Positions 45,993-55,485 are shown, numbered from the stretch's first letter. The stretch: DNA of 64,000 nucleotides from Zhihengliuella sp. ISTPL4 (GCF_002848265.1 NZ_CP025422.1:682001-746000); one strand, 5' to 3'. Made by a program: numbers and translations. Notes: generated by a model from the sequence alone, not told the origin.

Positions 45993-47646
45993 GGACGTCG
46001 TCATCGTCGGGTCGGGCTTCGGCGGCTCCGTCGCGGCCCTCCGGCTCACGGAGAAGGGCTACCGCGTGCGTGTGTTCGAGGCCGGGCGGCGCTTCGCCGA
46101 CGAGGACTTCGCGAAGACGAGCTGGGACGTCCGTCGCTACCTCTGGGCCCCGGCGCTCGGATGCTTCGGCGTGCAGCGCATCCACCGGCTTCCGCACGTC
46201 ATGATCCTCGCCGGTGCGGGCGTCGGCGGCGGGTCGCTGAACTACGCGAACACGCTGTACGAGCCGGGTGCGGCGTTCTTCGCCGACCCGCAGTGGGCGT
46301 CGATCCGGGACTGGAGCGCGGCTCTGGCCCCCCACTACGCCACGGCCAAGCGCATGCTCGGCGTGGTGGAGCGCTATCCGCACGACGGGCCGGTCGAGCG
46401 CATCATGGCCGGGGCCGCCGAGGACCTCGGGGTGGGGACGACGTTCCGCCGGGCACCCGTCGGCGTCTGGTTCGGCGAACCAGGGCAGCGCGTCGCCGAC
46501 CCGTTCTTCGGCGGTGAGGGCCCCGAGCGCACGGGCTGCACGCTTTGCGGCAACTGCATGGTCGGCTGCCGCGTCGGCGCGAAGAACACCCTGATGAAGA
46601 ACTACCTCGCCCTCGCCGAGCGCCGCGGGGCGGTCATCGAGCCGCTGCGCACCGTGACCGAGGTGCGCGAGCTGCCTGCGGGCGGATTCTCGGTCACGAC
46701 GCGGCGGAGCGGTGCCTGGCTCCGGCGGCGTGAGCAGACCGTCACCGCGCGAGAGGTCGTCCTGGCAGCGGGGACCTGGGGCACCCAGCAGCTCCTCCAT
46801 CGGATGAAGGCCGCCGGAGCGCTGCCACGGGTCTCTGATGCGATAGGCCGCCTCACCCGTACGAATTCGGAGGCCTTGGACGGCGCCGTCGCCGTCCAAG
46901 TGCCGGAGAAGATGGAACTGGCGCGGGGGGTGGCGATCACGACCTCGTTCCACGTCGACGACCGCACGCACGTCGAGAACGTCCGCTACGGCCCAGGGTC
47001 GAACCTCATGGGCGCACTCGCCACCGTGCTGGTTCCCGGCGATCGCTCTCTTCCTGGACGCATCGCCACGCTGGCGGGGCAGGTCCTCCGCCGGCCTGCT
47101 CGCTCCCTGCGCCTCGCCTCCCTGCGGCGCTGGAGCGAGCGGGGGATCATCGCGCTCGTCATGCAGACCGCCGACAACTCGCTCACCCTGTCTCTCCGGC
47201 GTCGCCTCGGGCGGACGCAGCTCACGAGCGCCCAGGGGCATGGAGCGCCGAACCCCAGCCATCTGCGGGAGGCGCATCGCGCCGCCCGGGCCATCGCCGC
47301 ACGCCTGCAGCGTGAGGGCGGGGTGCCGGCCGAAGCGCGAGGCTCCTGGCCGGAGGTCTTCGGGGTCCCTCTCACGGCACACTTCCTCGGCGGAGCGGTG
47401 ATCTCGGGTTCGCCGGAGGAGGGCGTGGTGGACGAGTATCAGCGCGTGTGGGGACACCCCGGGCTGCACGTCGTGGACGGCGCTGCTGTGCCGGCGAACC
47501 CGGGAGTGAACCCCTCCCTGACCATCACCGCCCTCGCGGAACACGCCCTGTCGTCTTGGCCGCGGTGCGGCGAGCCGGATACGCGGCCGGCGCCGGGAAC
47601 GACACAGGGGGCCACGCCGTCGGCGCGACCCCCTGCGGAGACGTGA
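45982..47646 (+). CDS. GMC-family FAD oxidoreductase (cholesterol-oxidase-like)
   Basis: A 554-residue flavoprotein. The N-terminal Rossmann motif VVIVGSGFGGS is at 6-16, GAGVGGGSLNYAN near 75-87, and the C-terminal VVDGAAVPANPGVNPSLTITALAE near 500 is the GMC/cholesterol-oxidase signature including the active-site Asn. A Cys-rich CTLCGNCMVGC insertion near 180-190 is notable: it could bind a metal or Fe-S centre and is seen in a subset of these proteins. Substrate unknown, likely an alcohol on a lipid. GGAGG lies 7 bp before the ATG. Its stop abuts the fadB stop. Confidence 0.83.
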   Translation: MFDEDVVIVGSGFGGSVAALRLTEKGYRVRVFEAGRRFADEDFAKTSWDVRRYLWAPALGCFGVQRIHRLPHVMILAGAGVGGGSLNYANTLYEPGAAFFADPQWASIRDWSAALAPHYATAKRMLGVVERYPHDGPVERIMAGAAEDLGVGTTFRRAPVGVWFGEPGQRVADPFFGGEGPERTGCTLCGNCMVGCRVGAKNTLMKNYLALAERRGAVIEPLRTVTEVRELPAGGFSVTTRRSGAWLRRREQTVTAREVVLAAGTWGTQQLLHRMKAAGALPRVSDAIGRLTRTNSEALDGAVAVQVPEKMELARGVAITTSFHVDDRTHVENVRYGPGSNLMGALATVLVPGDRSLPGRIATLAGQVLRRPARSLRLASLRRWSERGIIALVMQTADNSLTLSLRRRLGRTQLTSAQGHGAPNPSHLREAHRAARAIAARLQREGGVPAEARGSWPEVFGVPLTAHFLGGAVISGSPEEGVVDEYQRVWGHPGLHVVDGAAVPANPGVNPSLTITALAEHALSSWPRCGEPDTRPAPGTTQGATPSARPPAET

Positions 47647-49788
47647 TCAGCGGCTCTCGATGCCGCGGATCTGCGGGGTGTGGAACGAGCCGCCGAACGC
47701 GCGCTCGGACGCCCCTTCGCGGTCGAGGTACGGCGATGCCCCGCCGTCGATGAACGGCCAGCCCGCACCGAGGATGAGGCACAGGTCGATGTCCTCGACC
47801 TCCGGGACCACGCCCTCGTCGAGCATCAGCTTGATCTCGGTCGCGAGTCCGTCCTGCACGCGCTGCAGGATCGTGGCCGCCGACGCCGGGCTCTTGCCGA
47901 CGGCGGGCGCCAGGACCTTCTCGGCCTGCTTCGTCCAGCCGACCACGCGGCCGCCCTTGTCCTTCTCCACGACCTGGTCGAGCTCAGCCAGGGCGTGGAA
48001 GTTCTCGTTGGCGTAGAACCGGTCCGGGAACGCGCGCACCATGGTGTCCTGCACGTGCGCGGCGACCTTCCAGCCGACGAGGTCGATGAGCTGGAAGGGT
48101 CCCATCGGCAGGCCGAGCGGCGCGAACGCCTTCTCGACGTCGGCGATCGGCGTGCCCTCGTAGACGGCGCGCGCCGCCTCGCCCATGACCTTCGCGAGCA
48201 GACGGTTCACCACGAAGCCGGGCGCATCCGCGGTGAGCACCGCGTTCTTGCCCAGGTTCTTCGCGACGACGAAAGCCGTCGACAGCGCGGTGTCCGCGGT
48301 CGTCGGCGTCTTCACGATCTCGATCAGCGGCATGACAGCGACCGGGTTGAAGAAGTGGAAGCCGACGAGCCGCTCCGGGTGGGCGAGCTTCGCGCCGATC
48401 TCCTCGACCGACAGCGACGAGGTGTTCGTGGCGAGCACCGCGTCCTCCGCGATGATCTTCTCGATCTCGCCGAAGACCTGCTGCTTGACGCCGACCTCCT
48501 CGAACACCGCCTCGATGACGAAGTCGCAGTCCGCGTAGAGGCTCTTGTCCGTCGTGCCCGTGACGAGACCGCGCAGCTTGTTCGCGGTGTCCGCGTCCAC
48601 ACGGCCCTTCGCCTCCAGCTTGCCGATCTCCTCGTGGATGTAGGCGACGCCCTTGTCCACGCGCGCCTGGTCCAGGTCGGTGATCAGCACCGGCACCTGG
48701 AGCTTGCGCACGAACAGCAGCGCGAACTGGCTGGCCATGAGACCCGCACCGATGATGCCGACCTTGGTCACCTTCTTCGCGAGCTGCTTATCCGGCGCGC
48801 CGACGGGACGCTTGGCGCGCTTCTGCACGAGGTCGAAGGCGTACATCGAGGCGGCGAACTGGTCGCCGGTCACGAGCTCTGCCAGTGCCTCGTCCTCGCG
48901 GGCGAACCCTTCCGCCTTGGTGCCGCTCTTCGCCTTGTCGAGCAGTTCGAGGGCGGCGTACGGCGACTTCGGCACGGTGCCGATCTTGGACTCCAGCATG
49001 CCGCGCGCCATCTTGATGGCGATCGGCCACTTGGTGAGGCGCTCGATCTTGCCCGGCTCGTTCTTACGCACGACCTTCTTGCCGCCGAGGACCGCGTCCG
49101 CCCAGGCGAGCGAGTTCTCGAGGTAGTTCGGCGCGGGGAAGATGGCGTCGAAGATGCCGAGGTCGAAGGCCTGCTGCGGCTTCAGCATGCGGTTCTGCTT
49201 GAGCGGGTTGGAGATGACCACCTCGAGGGCGTTCTCGATGCCGATGAGGTTCGGCAGCAGGTACGCCCCGCCCCAGCCGGGGATGATGCCGAGGAAGACC
49301 TCGGGAAGCGCCACGGCCGCCGCCGACGCGTCGACCGTGCGGTACGTGGAGTTCAGCGCGATCTCCAGGCCGCCGCCGAGCGCCAGACCGTTCACGAATG
49401 CGAACGACGGCACGCCCAGCTCGCTCAGCTTCCCGAGCACCTTGTGGCCGAGCTGGGCGATCAGCCGCGCGTTGTCCCGGGAGCCGACCTTGCTGATGTC
49501 CGAGAGGTCGGCACCGGCGGCCATGATGTACTGCTTGCCGGTGATGCCGACCGCTTGGATCTCGCCGGCCGCCGCGCGGCTCTTCAGGCCGTCGAGTGTC
49601 GCGCCGAGTTCGGTGAGGGTGGCCGGACCGAGGGTGTTCGGGCGGGTGTGGTCCCGACCGTTGTCCAGCGTGATCAGGGCGAGGACCTTGCCCGACGCGA
49701 GGCGGATGTCACGCACGGGGGAGTGCGTGATGACCTCTCCCTCGGTGAGCGCCTGGATGGGCGAGAAGTCGACGTCGTCGTAGCTCAC
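47647..49788 (-). CDS. fadB: Multifunctional fatty-acid oxidation protein: enoyl-CoA hydratase and 3-hydroxyacyl-CoA dehydrogenase
   Basis: A 713-residue FadB/FadJ-type enzyme for two steps of beta-oxidation. Residues 20-230 are the crotonase domain with the oxyanion loops (AAGADLS near 93 and GLALGGGLEIAL near 140) and the catalytic glutamate region. The NAD-binding 3-hydroxyacyl-CoA dehydrogenase starts at VGIIGAGLMASQFA near 352, with the catalytic HFFNPVAVMPLIEIV near 480 and a C-terminal helical domain ending near 700. GTG 49788 overlaps the fadA stop by GTGA, so the two form the usual beta-oxidation pair. Confidence 0.93.
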   Translation of the reverse strand: MSYDDVDFSPIQALTEGEVITHSPVRDIRLASGKVLALITLDNGRDHTRPNTLGPATLTELGATLDGLKSRAAAGEIQAVGITGKQYIMAAGADLSDISKVGSRDNARLIAQLGHKVLGKLSELGVPSFAFVNGLALGGGLEIALNSTYRTVDASAAAVALPEVFLGIIPGWGGAYLLPNLIGIENALEVVISNPLKQNRMLKPQQAFDLGIFDAIFPAPNYLENSLAWADAVLGGKKVVRKNEPGKIERLTKWPIAIKMARGMLESKIGTVPKSPYAALELLDKAKSGTKAEGFAREDEALAELVTGDQFAASMYAFDLVQKRAKRPVGAPDKQLAKKVTKVGIIGAGLMASQFALLFVRKLQVPVLITDLDQARVDKGVAYIHEEIGKLEAKGRVDADTANKLRGLVTGTTDKSLYADCDFVIEAVFEEVGVKQQVFGEIEKIIAEDAVLATNTSSLSVEEIGAKLAHPERLVGFHFFNPVAVMPLIEIVKTPTTADTALSTAFVVAKNLGKNAVLTADAPGFVVNRLLAKVMGEAARAVYEGTPIADVEKAFAPLGLPMGPFQLIDLVGWKVAAHVQDTMVRAFPDRFYANENFHALAELDQVVEKDKGGRVVGWTKQAEKVLAPAVGKSPASAATILQRVQDGLATEIKLMLDEGVVPEVEDIDLCLILGAGWPFIDGGASPYLDREGASERAFGGSFHTPQIRGIESR

Positions 49789-50990
49789 TTCTTCTTCTTT
49801 CCGTCGTAGTGCGGGTTCTCCCAGATGACCGATCCGCCCTGACCGAGGCCGACGCACATCGCCGTCAGGCCGTACCGCACGTCGGGGCGCTCGGCGAACT
49901 GGGCCGCGAGCTGGATCATGAGGCGGACGCCGGACGCGGCCAGCGGGTGACCGACGGCGATCGCGCCGCCCCACGGGTTCACACGGGGGTCGTCGTCGTC
50001 GATGCCGAAGTGGTCGAGCAGGGAGATGACCTGGATGGCGAACGCCTCGTTGAGCTCGAACAGACCGATGTCGGAGATGTCGAGACCGGCCTTCCTGAGC
50101 GCCTTCTCGGTCGACGGGATCGGACCGATGCCCATGATCTCCGGCTGCACGCCCGCGAAGGCGAACGAGACCATGCGCATCTTCGGTGCGAGGCCGAACT
50201 CCTTGACGGCGCCGCCGCCGGCGAGGAGCGACATCGTCGCGCCGTCGGTGAGCGGCGAGGAGGTACCGGCGGTGACGCGTCCGTGCGGACGGAACGGCGT
50301 CTTGAGGCCGGCGAGGTCTTCCATCGTGGTCTGCGGACGGCGGCCCTCGTCCTCGGTGGCGAGGCCCCAGGCGCCGTCGGCGCCCTTGATCGCGACCGAC
50401 ACGAGGTCCGGCTGGATCTTGCCGGCGTCGTAGGCGGCCTGCACCTTCTGCTGGCTGCGCATGCCGTACCGGTCGGAGCGCTCCTTGGTGAGGTGCGGGA
50501 AGCGGTCGAAGATGCGCTCCGCGGTGACGCCCATGTTGAGCGCGCCGGGGTCGACCATCTTCTCCGCCACGAAGCGGGGGTTCGGGTCGGCGTTTCCGCC
50601 GATCGGGTGGTGACCCATGTGCTCGACGCCGCCCGCGAGGGCGAGGTCGTACATGCCCACGCCGATCGAGGCGCCCATGGTCGTCACGCTCGTCATCGCG
50701 CCGGCGCACATGCGCTCGACCGCGAGTCCGGGGACGGTCTGGGGGAGCCCGGCGAGGATCGCCACCGATCGCCCGAGGGTGAGACCCTGGTCGCCGGTCT
50801 GGCTCGTCGCCGCGATGGCGACGTCGTCGATGCGGTCCGCCGGCACGGCCGCGTTGCGCTCCATCAGGCCGATGGTCGCCTTCACGGCGAGGTCATCCGC
50901 GCGGGTGTTCCAGTACATGCCCTTTTCGCCGGCGCGCCCGAAGGGGGTGCGCACTCCATCGACGAAGAAGACGTCCGAGATCTCGGCCAC
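49785..50990 (-). CDS. fadA: Acetyl-CoA C-acyltransferase (3-ketoacyl-CoA thiolase)
   Basis: A 401-residue thiolase that cleaves 3-ketoacyl-CoA to acetyl-CoA and a shortened acyl-CoA. The nucleophilic cysteine is in VERMCAGAMTS near 92, the histidine in GHPLAASG near 353 and the second cysteine in AMCVGLGQGG near 383. GTG 50990 has GGAGG 4 bp before it. TAGACT on the minus strand about 25 bp further upstream is a possible -10. First gene of fadA-fadB. Confidence 0.94.
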   Translation of the reverse strand: MAEISDVFFVDGVRTPFGRAGEKGMYWNTRADDLAVKATIGLMERNAAVPADRIDDVAIAATSQTGDQGLTLGRSVAILAGLPQTVPGLAVERMCAGAMTSVTTMGASIGVGMYDLALAGGVEHMGHHPIGGNADPNPRFVAEKMVDPGALNMGVTAERIFDRFPHLTKERSDRYGMRSQQKVQAAYDAGKIQPDLVSVAIKGADGAWGLATEDEGRRPQTTMEDLAGLKTPFRPHGRVTAGTSSPLTDGATMSLLAGGGAVKEFGLAPKMRMVSFAFAGVQPEIMGIGPIPSTEKALRKAGLDISDIGLFELNEAFAIQVISLLDHFGIDDDDPRVNPWGGAIAVGHPLAASGVRLMIQLAAQFAERPDVRYGLTAMCVGLGQGGSVIWENPHYDGKKKK

Positions 50991-51063
50991 TCTGCCTCCA
51001 AGTTAGTGCGGTGGCCTCAGTCTATGAACGGCCGGAAACCGGGAGGAATCGGTTGGATCGAAC

Positions 51064-52257
51064 CTACGAAGCGGTCGCGGACGTGGTGTCGGGCGATTGC
51101 GCCGCCTCTACAAAGGCGTCGGCGATCTTCTGTGCAGTCTGTTCAACCTGCCAGGGGCGCGCCCCGAGCGCGGCCAGGGCGGCGCCGATCTCTTCCGCCG
51201 TGGTACCGGGGCCGTCCCACGCGACCCGGCGCAGGTACTCGGGGGTGAGGAGGTTCTCGGTGGGCATGCCCAGCTCCTCCGCGACCGCCTCGACGGCAGG
51301 ACGGGCGGCCTTCAGGCGGGCGTCGGCCTCCGGGTTGCGGTCGCCCCAGGCGCGGGGCGGGGGGAGCGCGTCGCTCGGCACGCGTTCGCGCGGCAGCGTC
51401 TCCGCGGCACGGCCGTCGACGATCGCCTGCCACCAGCGGTCGAGCTGGGTACGGCTCGCGCGGCCCTGGAACTCCTTGACCCCGGCGAGGGCCTGCTTGG
51501 AGGCGGGATTGGCGAGGACAGCGGCCACGAGGGAACGGTCGGGCACGAGGCGCCCGGGGGAGATGTCCTGCTGCTGCGCGTACATCTCGCGGGCCTCCCA
51601 GAGCGCGCGGGCGACGGCGAGGTTGCGGGCCCCACGGACCTGGTGGAGTCCGCTCAGGCGGCGCCAGGGGTCCTCCCGGGGAGCCTTCGGCGCACGGGCC
51701 AGGGTGGCAGCGAACTCCTGGGCGGCGAACGCGGTCTTGCCCTGCTCCTCGAGCTCGGCGACCAGCGCGTCCCGGACGTCGATGAGGTGCAGGACATCGA
51801 GGGCTGCGTAGTCGAGCCAGGAGTCCGGGAGCGGGCGCGTCGACCAGTCCGCGGCGGAGTGCTCCTTCTTCAGGGTGATGCCGAGGGTGTCCTCCACGAC
51901 GGCGGCCAGTCCCACCCGGTCGTGACCGAGGAGACGGGAGGCGAGCTCGGTGTCGAAGATCTCCTTCGGCTCCAGGTGCAGCTCGCGCAGCGACGGCAGA
52001 TCCTGGCTCGCGGCGTGGAGGACCCACTCGACGTCGCCGATGGCCTCCTGCAACGGAGCGAAGTCGCCGATCGCCGGCGGGTCGAAGAGGAACACCCCGG
52101 CGTCGCGCCGGAAGACCTGCACCAGGTACGCGCGCTGCGAGTAGCGGAACCCGGACGCCCGCTCCACGTCCACGGCCACGGGGCCGGTGCCTGCGGCGAG
52201 CGCAGCACAGGCTGCACGGAACTCCTCGGTATCGGAGATCACGGAGTATTCAGTCAC
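51064..52257 (-). CDS. rnd: Ribonuclease D with HRDC domain
   Basis: A 397-residue DEDD 3'-5' exonuclease. Exo I is VAVDVERASGFRYSQRAYLVQ near 27-47, Exo II lies around 80-90 (VLHAASQDLPSL), and Exo III with LDYAALDVLHL near 148, where acidic residues bind two metals. An HRDC helical domain covers about 205-285, for RNA binding. Acts in tRNA and other stable-RNA 3' processing. GTG 52257 overlaps the DUF3000 stop by 8 bp, as in many actinobacteria. Confidence 0.92.
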   Translation of the reverse strand: MTEYSVISDTEEFRAACAALAAGTGPVAVDVERASGFRYSQRAYLVQVFRRDAGVFLFDPPAIGDFAPLQEAIGDVEWVLHAASQDLPSLRELHLEPKEIFDTELASRLLGHDRVGLAAVVEDTLGITLKKEHSAADWSTRPLPDSWLDYAALDVLHLIDVRDALVAELEEQGKTAFAAQEFAATLARAPKAPREDPWRRLSGLHQVRGARNLAVARALWEAREMYAQQQDISPGRLVPDRSLVAAVLANPASKQALAGVKEFQGRASRTQLDRWWQAIVDGRAAETLPRERVPSDALPPPRAWGDRNPEADARLKAARPAVEAVAEELGMPTENLLTPEYLRRVAWDGPGTTAEEIGAALAALGARPWQVEQTAQKIADAFVEAAQSPDTTSATAS

Positions 52258-52831
52258 GTACAGCCTTTCGCGCGCCGATCACGGCGATGCCCTCGGAACC
52301 CGGCGGAAGCCCCGCCAGCATTCCGACCAGCTCGGCCCATGCTTCGACGTGCGGTCGGAACGGGCCCTCCGGAGTCCAGGACGCCCGCAATTCTATCTGT
52401 GCGCCGTCTCCCTCGTCGGCGAGACCGCCGAACCCCTTCGACAGCGTCTTCGTCGACGTGCCGGACGGGGAGTGGTAATTCGCCTCTCGCGAGTCCAAGG
52501 CGTCGACGAGCCAGGACCACGTCACGTCGGCGAGCAGGGGGTCCGTGCCGATCTCGGTCTCCAGAGGGGCCTGGGCGAAGATCACGATCCGCCACGCACC
52601 GCCCCAGGCATCCGGCTCGTCCGGGTCGTGCAGCAGGATGAACCGGCCGGTCCCGTAGACGGAGTCGCCGTCCTCGCCCGGGCGGACGTCGGCGGAGAGG
52701 GCGATCGCGAAGGGCGCGAGGTTCTGCGGCGTGGGGATCTCGCGGACCGCGATGTCGTCACGGAACGCGGTCGCGCGCAGTTCGGCGACGGCGGCGTCGA
52801 AGGGCGTCCCGGCCTCGGGGTGTGCGGTCAC
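52250..52831 (-). CDS. DUF3000 domain-containing protein
   Basis: A 193-residue soluble protein of the actinobacterial DUF3000 family. Conserved stretches are the early TPFDAAVAELR, the central FILLHDPDEPDAWGGAWRIVIFAQAPLE (about 87-114), and WSWLVDALDSREANYHS near 130. The family is nearly always upstream of rnd, as here, with overlapping frames. Function unknown. GTG 52831 is set by TAGCCT 6 bp upstream. Confidence 0.87.
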   Translation of the reverse strand: MTAHPEAGTPFDAAVAELRATAFRDDIAVREIPTPQNLAPFAIALSADVRPGEDGDSVYGTGRFILLHDPDEPDAWGGAWRIVIFAQAPLETEIGTDPLLADVTWSWLVDALDSREANYHSPSGTSTKTLSKGFGGLADEGDGAQIELRASWTPEGPFRPHVEAWAELVGMLAGLPPGSEGIAVIGARKAVRD

Positions 52832-52837
52832 GGCAAC

Positions 52838-52847
52838 AGGCTAGAGT
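52838..52847. promoter_or_regulatory. Overlapping divergent -10 elements for DUF3000 and the hydrolase
   Basis: TAGCCT on the minus strand (52843-52838) lies 6 bp from GTG 52831, and TAGAGT on the plus strand (52842-52847) lies 9 bp from ATG 52857. They share 2 bp in a CTAG core. Confidence 0.5.
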
Positions 52848-52856
52848 CGGAAGGCG

Positions 52857-54014
52857 ATGAAGAGTCTCAGGCACGCCGTTGCGATCGTTGTCCCCGCCCT
52901 CCTCGCCCTGGGCGCCGCCGTCGGCTTCCTCGTGCTTGCGGTGGCGCGACGTGTCGTGACGCCGCTGCGGAGCCGCATCCAGGACACGGAGATCCTCGCG
53001 ATCGACACCGCCGCCCAGACGATCGAGCTCGGCCGCACCCTCGATACCGAGCTGCCGGGGCGATACGGCCTCTTCACCACGGGCACCTACGGCTATGTGA
53101 AGCTCGGCGCCGTCCTCAGCGCGGACAGCACGACGGTACGCCGCAAGCTCCTCACGAAGATCGAGCCGGGCGCGCGGGTGGACCGGGGCGCTTCCTTCAG
53201 CGGCAGCTACTACACGTCGCCGAGCGAGCTGCACCTGCGTTGGGAGAACGTGCTCATCGGCTCTCCGGCGGGACCCTGCCCCGCGTGGTTCTTCCCTGGG
53301 GACTCCTCGACCTGGGTCATCCAGGTCCACGGTCGCGGAACAACGCGGGCCGAGTGCCTGCGTGCCGTGCCGGTGATGCACGCGGCGGGAATGCCTACGC
53401 TCGTGGTGTCGTACCGCAACGACGGCGAGGCGCCGCGGACCAAGGCGGGGGCCTATGCGCTCGGGGCATCCGAGTGGCGCGATGTCGACGCCGGGATCGC
53501 CTATGCGCTGCGTCACGGCGCGGAGCGCGTCGTGCTGATGGGCTGGTCCATGGGTGGGGCGGTGTCCTTGCAGGCCGCGGTCAACTCCGGCCATCGGGAT
53601 CGCATCGCGGGAATCATCCTGGAGTCGCCGGTCGTCGACTGGCGCGCGGTGCTGCGCTTCCAGGCCCGGATCGCCCGGGTGCGCGAACCCCTGCCCGCCC
53701 TCGCGATGGGGGCGCTGCAGCTGCCGCTCACCGCGAAGCTCAGCGGAGCCGACGAGCCCATCCTGTTCGACCGTCTGGACATGGTCGCCCGAGCCGACGA
53801 ACTGCAGGCACCGGTCCTCATCCTGCACAGCGATGACGACGGCTTCGTCCCGGCGGACGCCTCGCACGCCCTGCAGGAGGCGCGGCCGGACCTCGTCACC
53901 ATGCCGCGCTTCACGGTCGCGCGGCACACCAAGCTCTGGAACTATGACGAGAAGGGCTGGAGCACCGCCCTCACGGAATGGCTCGCGGCGCAGGGGCTCA
54001 GCGCTTCTGCCTGA
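52857..54014 (+). CDS. Membrane-anchored alpha/beta hydrolase
   Basis: A 385-residue protein with an N-terminal hydrophobic anchor (about 8-32) and an alpha/beta-hydrolase domain from residue 130. The nucleophile is the serine of GWSMGG near 228, the acid is in LHSDDDGFV near 326 and the histidine in ARHTKLW near 355. The early region of about 100 residues before the fold is family-specific. Similar actinobacterial proteins are annotated as dienelactone-hydrolase- or peptidase-like; substrate unknown. GGAAGG precedes ATG 52857 closely. Its 3' end overlaps sufE on the other strand by 17 bp. Confidence 0.82.
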   Translation: MKSLRHAVAIVVPALLALGAAVGFLVLAVARRVVTPLRSRIQDTEILAIDTAAQTIELGRTLDTELPGRYGLFTTGTYGYVKLGAVLSADSTTVRRKLLTKIEPGARVDRGASFSGSYYTSPSELHLRWENVLIGSPAGPCPAWFFPGDSSTWVIQVHGRGTTRAECLRAVPVMHAAGMPTLVVSYRNDGEAPRTKAGAYALGASEWRDVDAGIAYALRHGAERVVLMGWSMGGAVSLQAAVNSGHRDRIAGIILESPVVDWRAVLRFQARIARVREPLPALAMGALQLPLTAKLSGADEPILFDRLDMVARADELQAPVLILHSDDDGFVPADASHALQEARPDLVTMPRFTVARHTKLWNYDEKGWSTALTEWLAAQGLSASA

Positions 54015-54438
54015 CCTGGTTCTTCGCGCGCATCAGCATGCCGGTCATGCCGCCGATCCGCAGCGGTGACACGGCCTTCGTGAGGCCGATCGACTGCGGG
54101 TAGTCCTCGGGGATCGCCAGGACCTCGTCCGCCGTCAGCCCGGTGAGGCCCTGCACGAGGATGCTCGCGAAGCCCCGGGTCGTCGGTGCCTCTTCCGGGG
54201 CCGTGGCGTGCATGGTCACGACATCGTCGTGGACTTCCACGTAGATGTAGACCGGCGACTGGCACTCCGCGACGCGCTCGCACATCTCCGGGTGCGCCGC
54301 CACCTCGTCGGACACGGCGGGCAGCTCGTCGGCGTATTCGAGGAGCAGCAGCAGGCGGTCCGATTCCGGGGTCTCCAGGAATCCGTCGCGTATCTCGGCG
54401 AGGGTCTCAGGCAGGACGGAGGCGTTCATCCCCGCCAT
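53998..54438 (-). CDS. sufE: SufE family protein
   Basis: A 146-residue sulfur-acceptor protein that stimulates cysteine desulfurases by taking sulfur onto a conserved cysteine, here in ECQSPVYI near residue 58. The C-terminal family segment SIGLTKAVSPLRIGGMTGML is present. ATG 54438 has GAGG 7 bp upstream; ATG 54429 is an alternative. It lies 9 bp after the sulfurtransferase gene sseA on the same strand, a common actinobacterial pair in sulfur trafficking. Confidence 0.9.
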   Translation of the reverse strand: MAGMNASVLPETLAEIRDGFLETPESDRLLLLLEYADELPAVSDEVAAHPEMCERVAECQSPVYIYVEVHDDVVTMHATAPEEAPTTRGFASILVQGLTGLTADEVLAIPEDYPQSIGLTKAVSPLRIGGMTGMLMRAKNQVRQKR

Positions 54439-54447
54439 TCTCCCACC

Positions 54448-55341
54448 TCAGACGGTCCCGGGCTCCGTGCCCGTCACGATCGGGACGCGCACCGCGCTGC
54501 CCCACTCCGTCCACGAGCCGTCGTAGTTGCGGACGTTCTCGAAGCCGAGGAGGTGCTTGAGCACGAACCAGGTGTGGCTCGAGCGCTCCCCGATGCGGCA
54601 GTAGGCCACGACGTCGTCGCCGTCCTGCAGCCCGGCGCCGTCGCGGTAGATGGCGTCGAGTTCCGCACGGCTCTTGAAGCCGCCGTCCTCGGCGACGGCC
54701 TTCGCCCACGGCACGCTCTGCGCGGTGGGGATGTGGCCGGCCCGCAGCGTTCCCTCCTCCGGGTAGGCGGGAGCGGTGGTCCGCTCGCCGCTGTACTCCT
54801 CCGGTGAGCGCACGTCGATGAGCGGGTTGCCGAGGTGGGCGAGCACGTCCTCCTTGTAGGCACGGATGGCCGAGTCGTCGCGCTCCACCACCGGGTACTC
54901 CGTGGCGGGACGGTTCGTCGCCTCGCGGGTCAGCTGTCGGCCCTCCGCGATCCAGCGGTCACGACCGCCGTCGAGGAGGCGCACGTCCTCGTGGCCGAAG
55001 AGCGAGAACACCCACAGTGCGTAGGCGGCCCACCAGTTGTTCTTGTCGCCGTAGATGACGACCGTGTCGTCGCGGGCGATGCCCTTGCGGCTCAGCAGCT
55101 CGGCGAAGCCCTCGCCGTCGACGTAATCACGCACGACCGGGTCGTTCAGCTCGGTGTGCCAGTCCACCTTCACTGCTCCGGGGATGTGGCCCGTCTCGTA
55201 GAGGAGGACGTCCTCGTCGGACTCGACGACCACGAGACCCGGCTCTCCGAGGTGGGCGGCGAGCCACTCGGTCGTCACCAGGCGGCCGGGCTCGGCGTAC
55301 TCGGCGAACTTGGGGGAGGAGGAGTCGAACTCGATGGCCAT
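54448..55341 (-). CDS. sseA: Thiosulfate/3-mercaptopyruvate sulfurtransferase (two rhodanese domains)
   Basis: A 297-residue tandem rhodanese. The first domain (about 20-150) is the inactive structural copy and contains [12 protein letters not shown]; the second (about 175-290) has the active-site loop [12 protein letters not shown] with the catalytic cysteine near 245. GGAG lies 5 bp before ATG 55341. Co-transcribed with sufE. The 144-bp gap to the divergent zapE gene has no feature I can name. Confidence 0.92.
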   Translation of the reverse strand: MAIEFDSSSPKFAEYAEPGRLVTTEWLAAHLGEPGLVVVESDEDVLLYETGHIPGAVKVDWHTELNDPVVRDYVDGEGFAELLSRKGIARDDTVVIYGDKNNWWAAYALWVFSLFGHEDVRLLDGGRDRWIAEGRQLTREATNRPATEYPVVERDDSAIRAYKEDVLAHLGNPLIDVRSPEEYSGERTTAPAYPEEGTLRAGHIPTAQSVPWAKAVAEDGGFKSRAELDAIYRDGAGLQDGDDVVAYCRIGERSSHTWFVLKHLLGFENVRNYDGSWTEWGSAVRVPIVTGTEPGTV

Positions 55342-55485
55342 GGGGTCTCCGGAGCGGTGAGCGGGCGAGCGGGCGGTGCGGACGGCGTAGTGTGGATCCG
55401 TCCCTTCGACGATAGATCCTCCCCGCGCCCCCGGGACCCGATCCGTAAGACTTCGACACAGGCCGTTGCCTGATTCAGGACCGTG

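Noticed and set aside
47680..49809. Long plus-strand open frame opposite fadB
   Set aside because: Shadow frame; composition is rich in Asp/Arg/Leu/Val as expected from the reverse of GC-rich codons.
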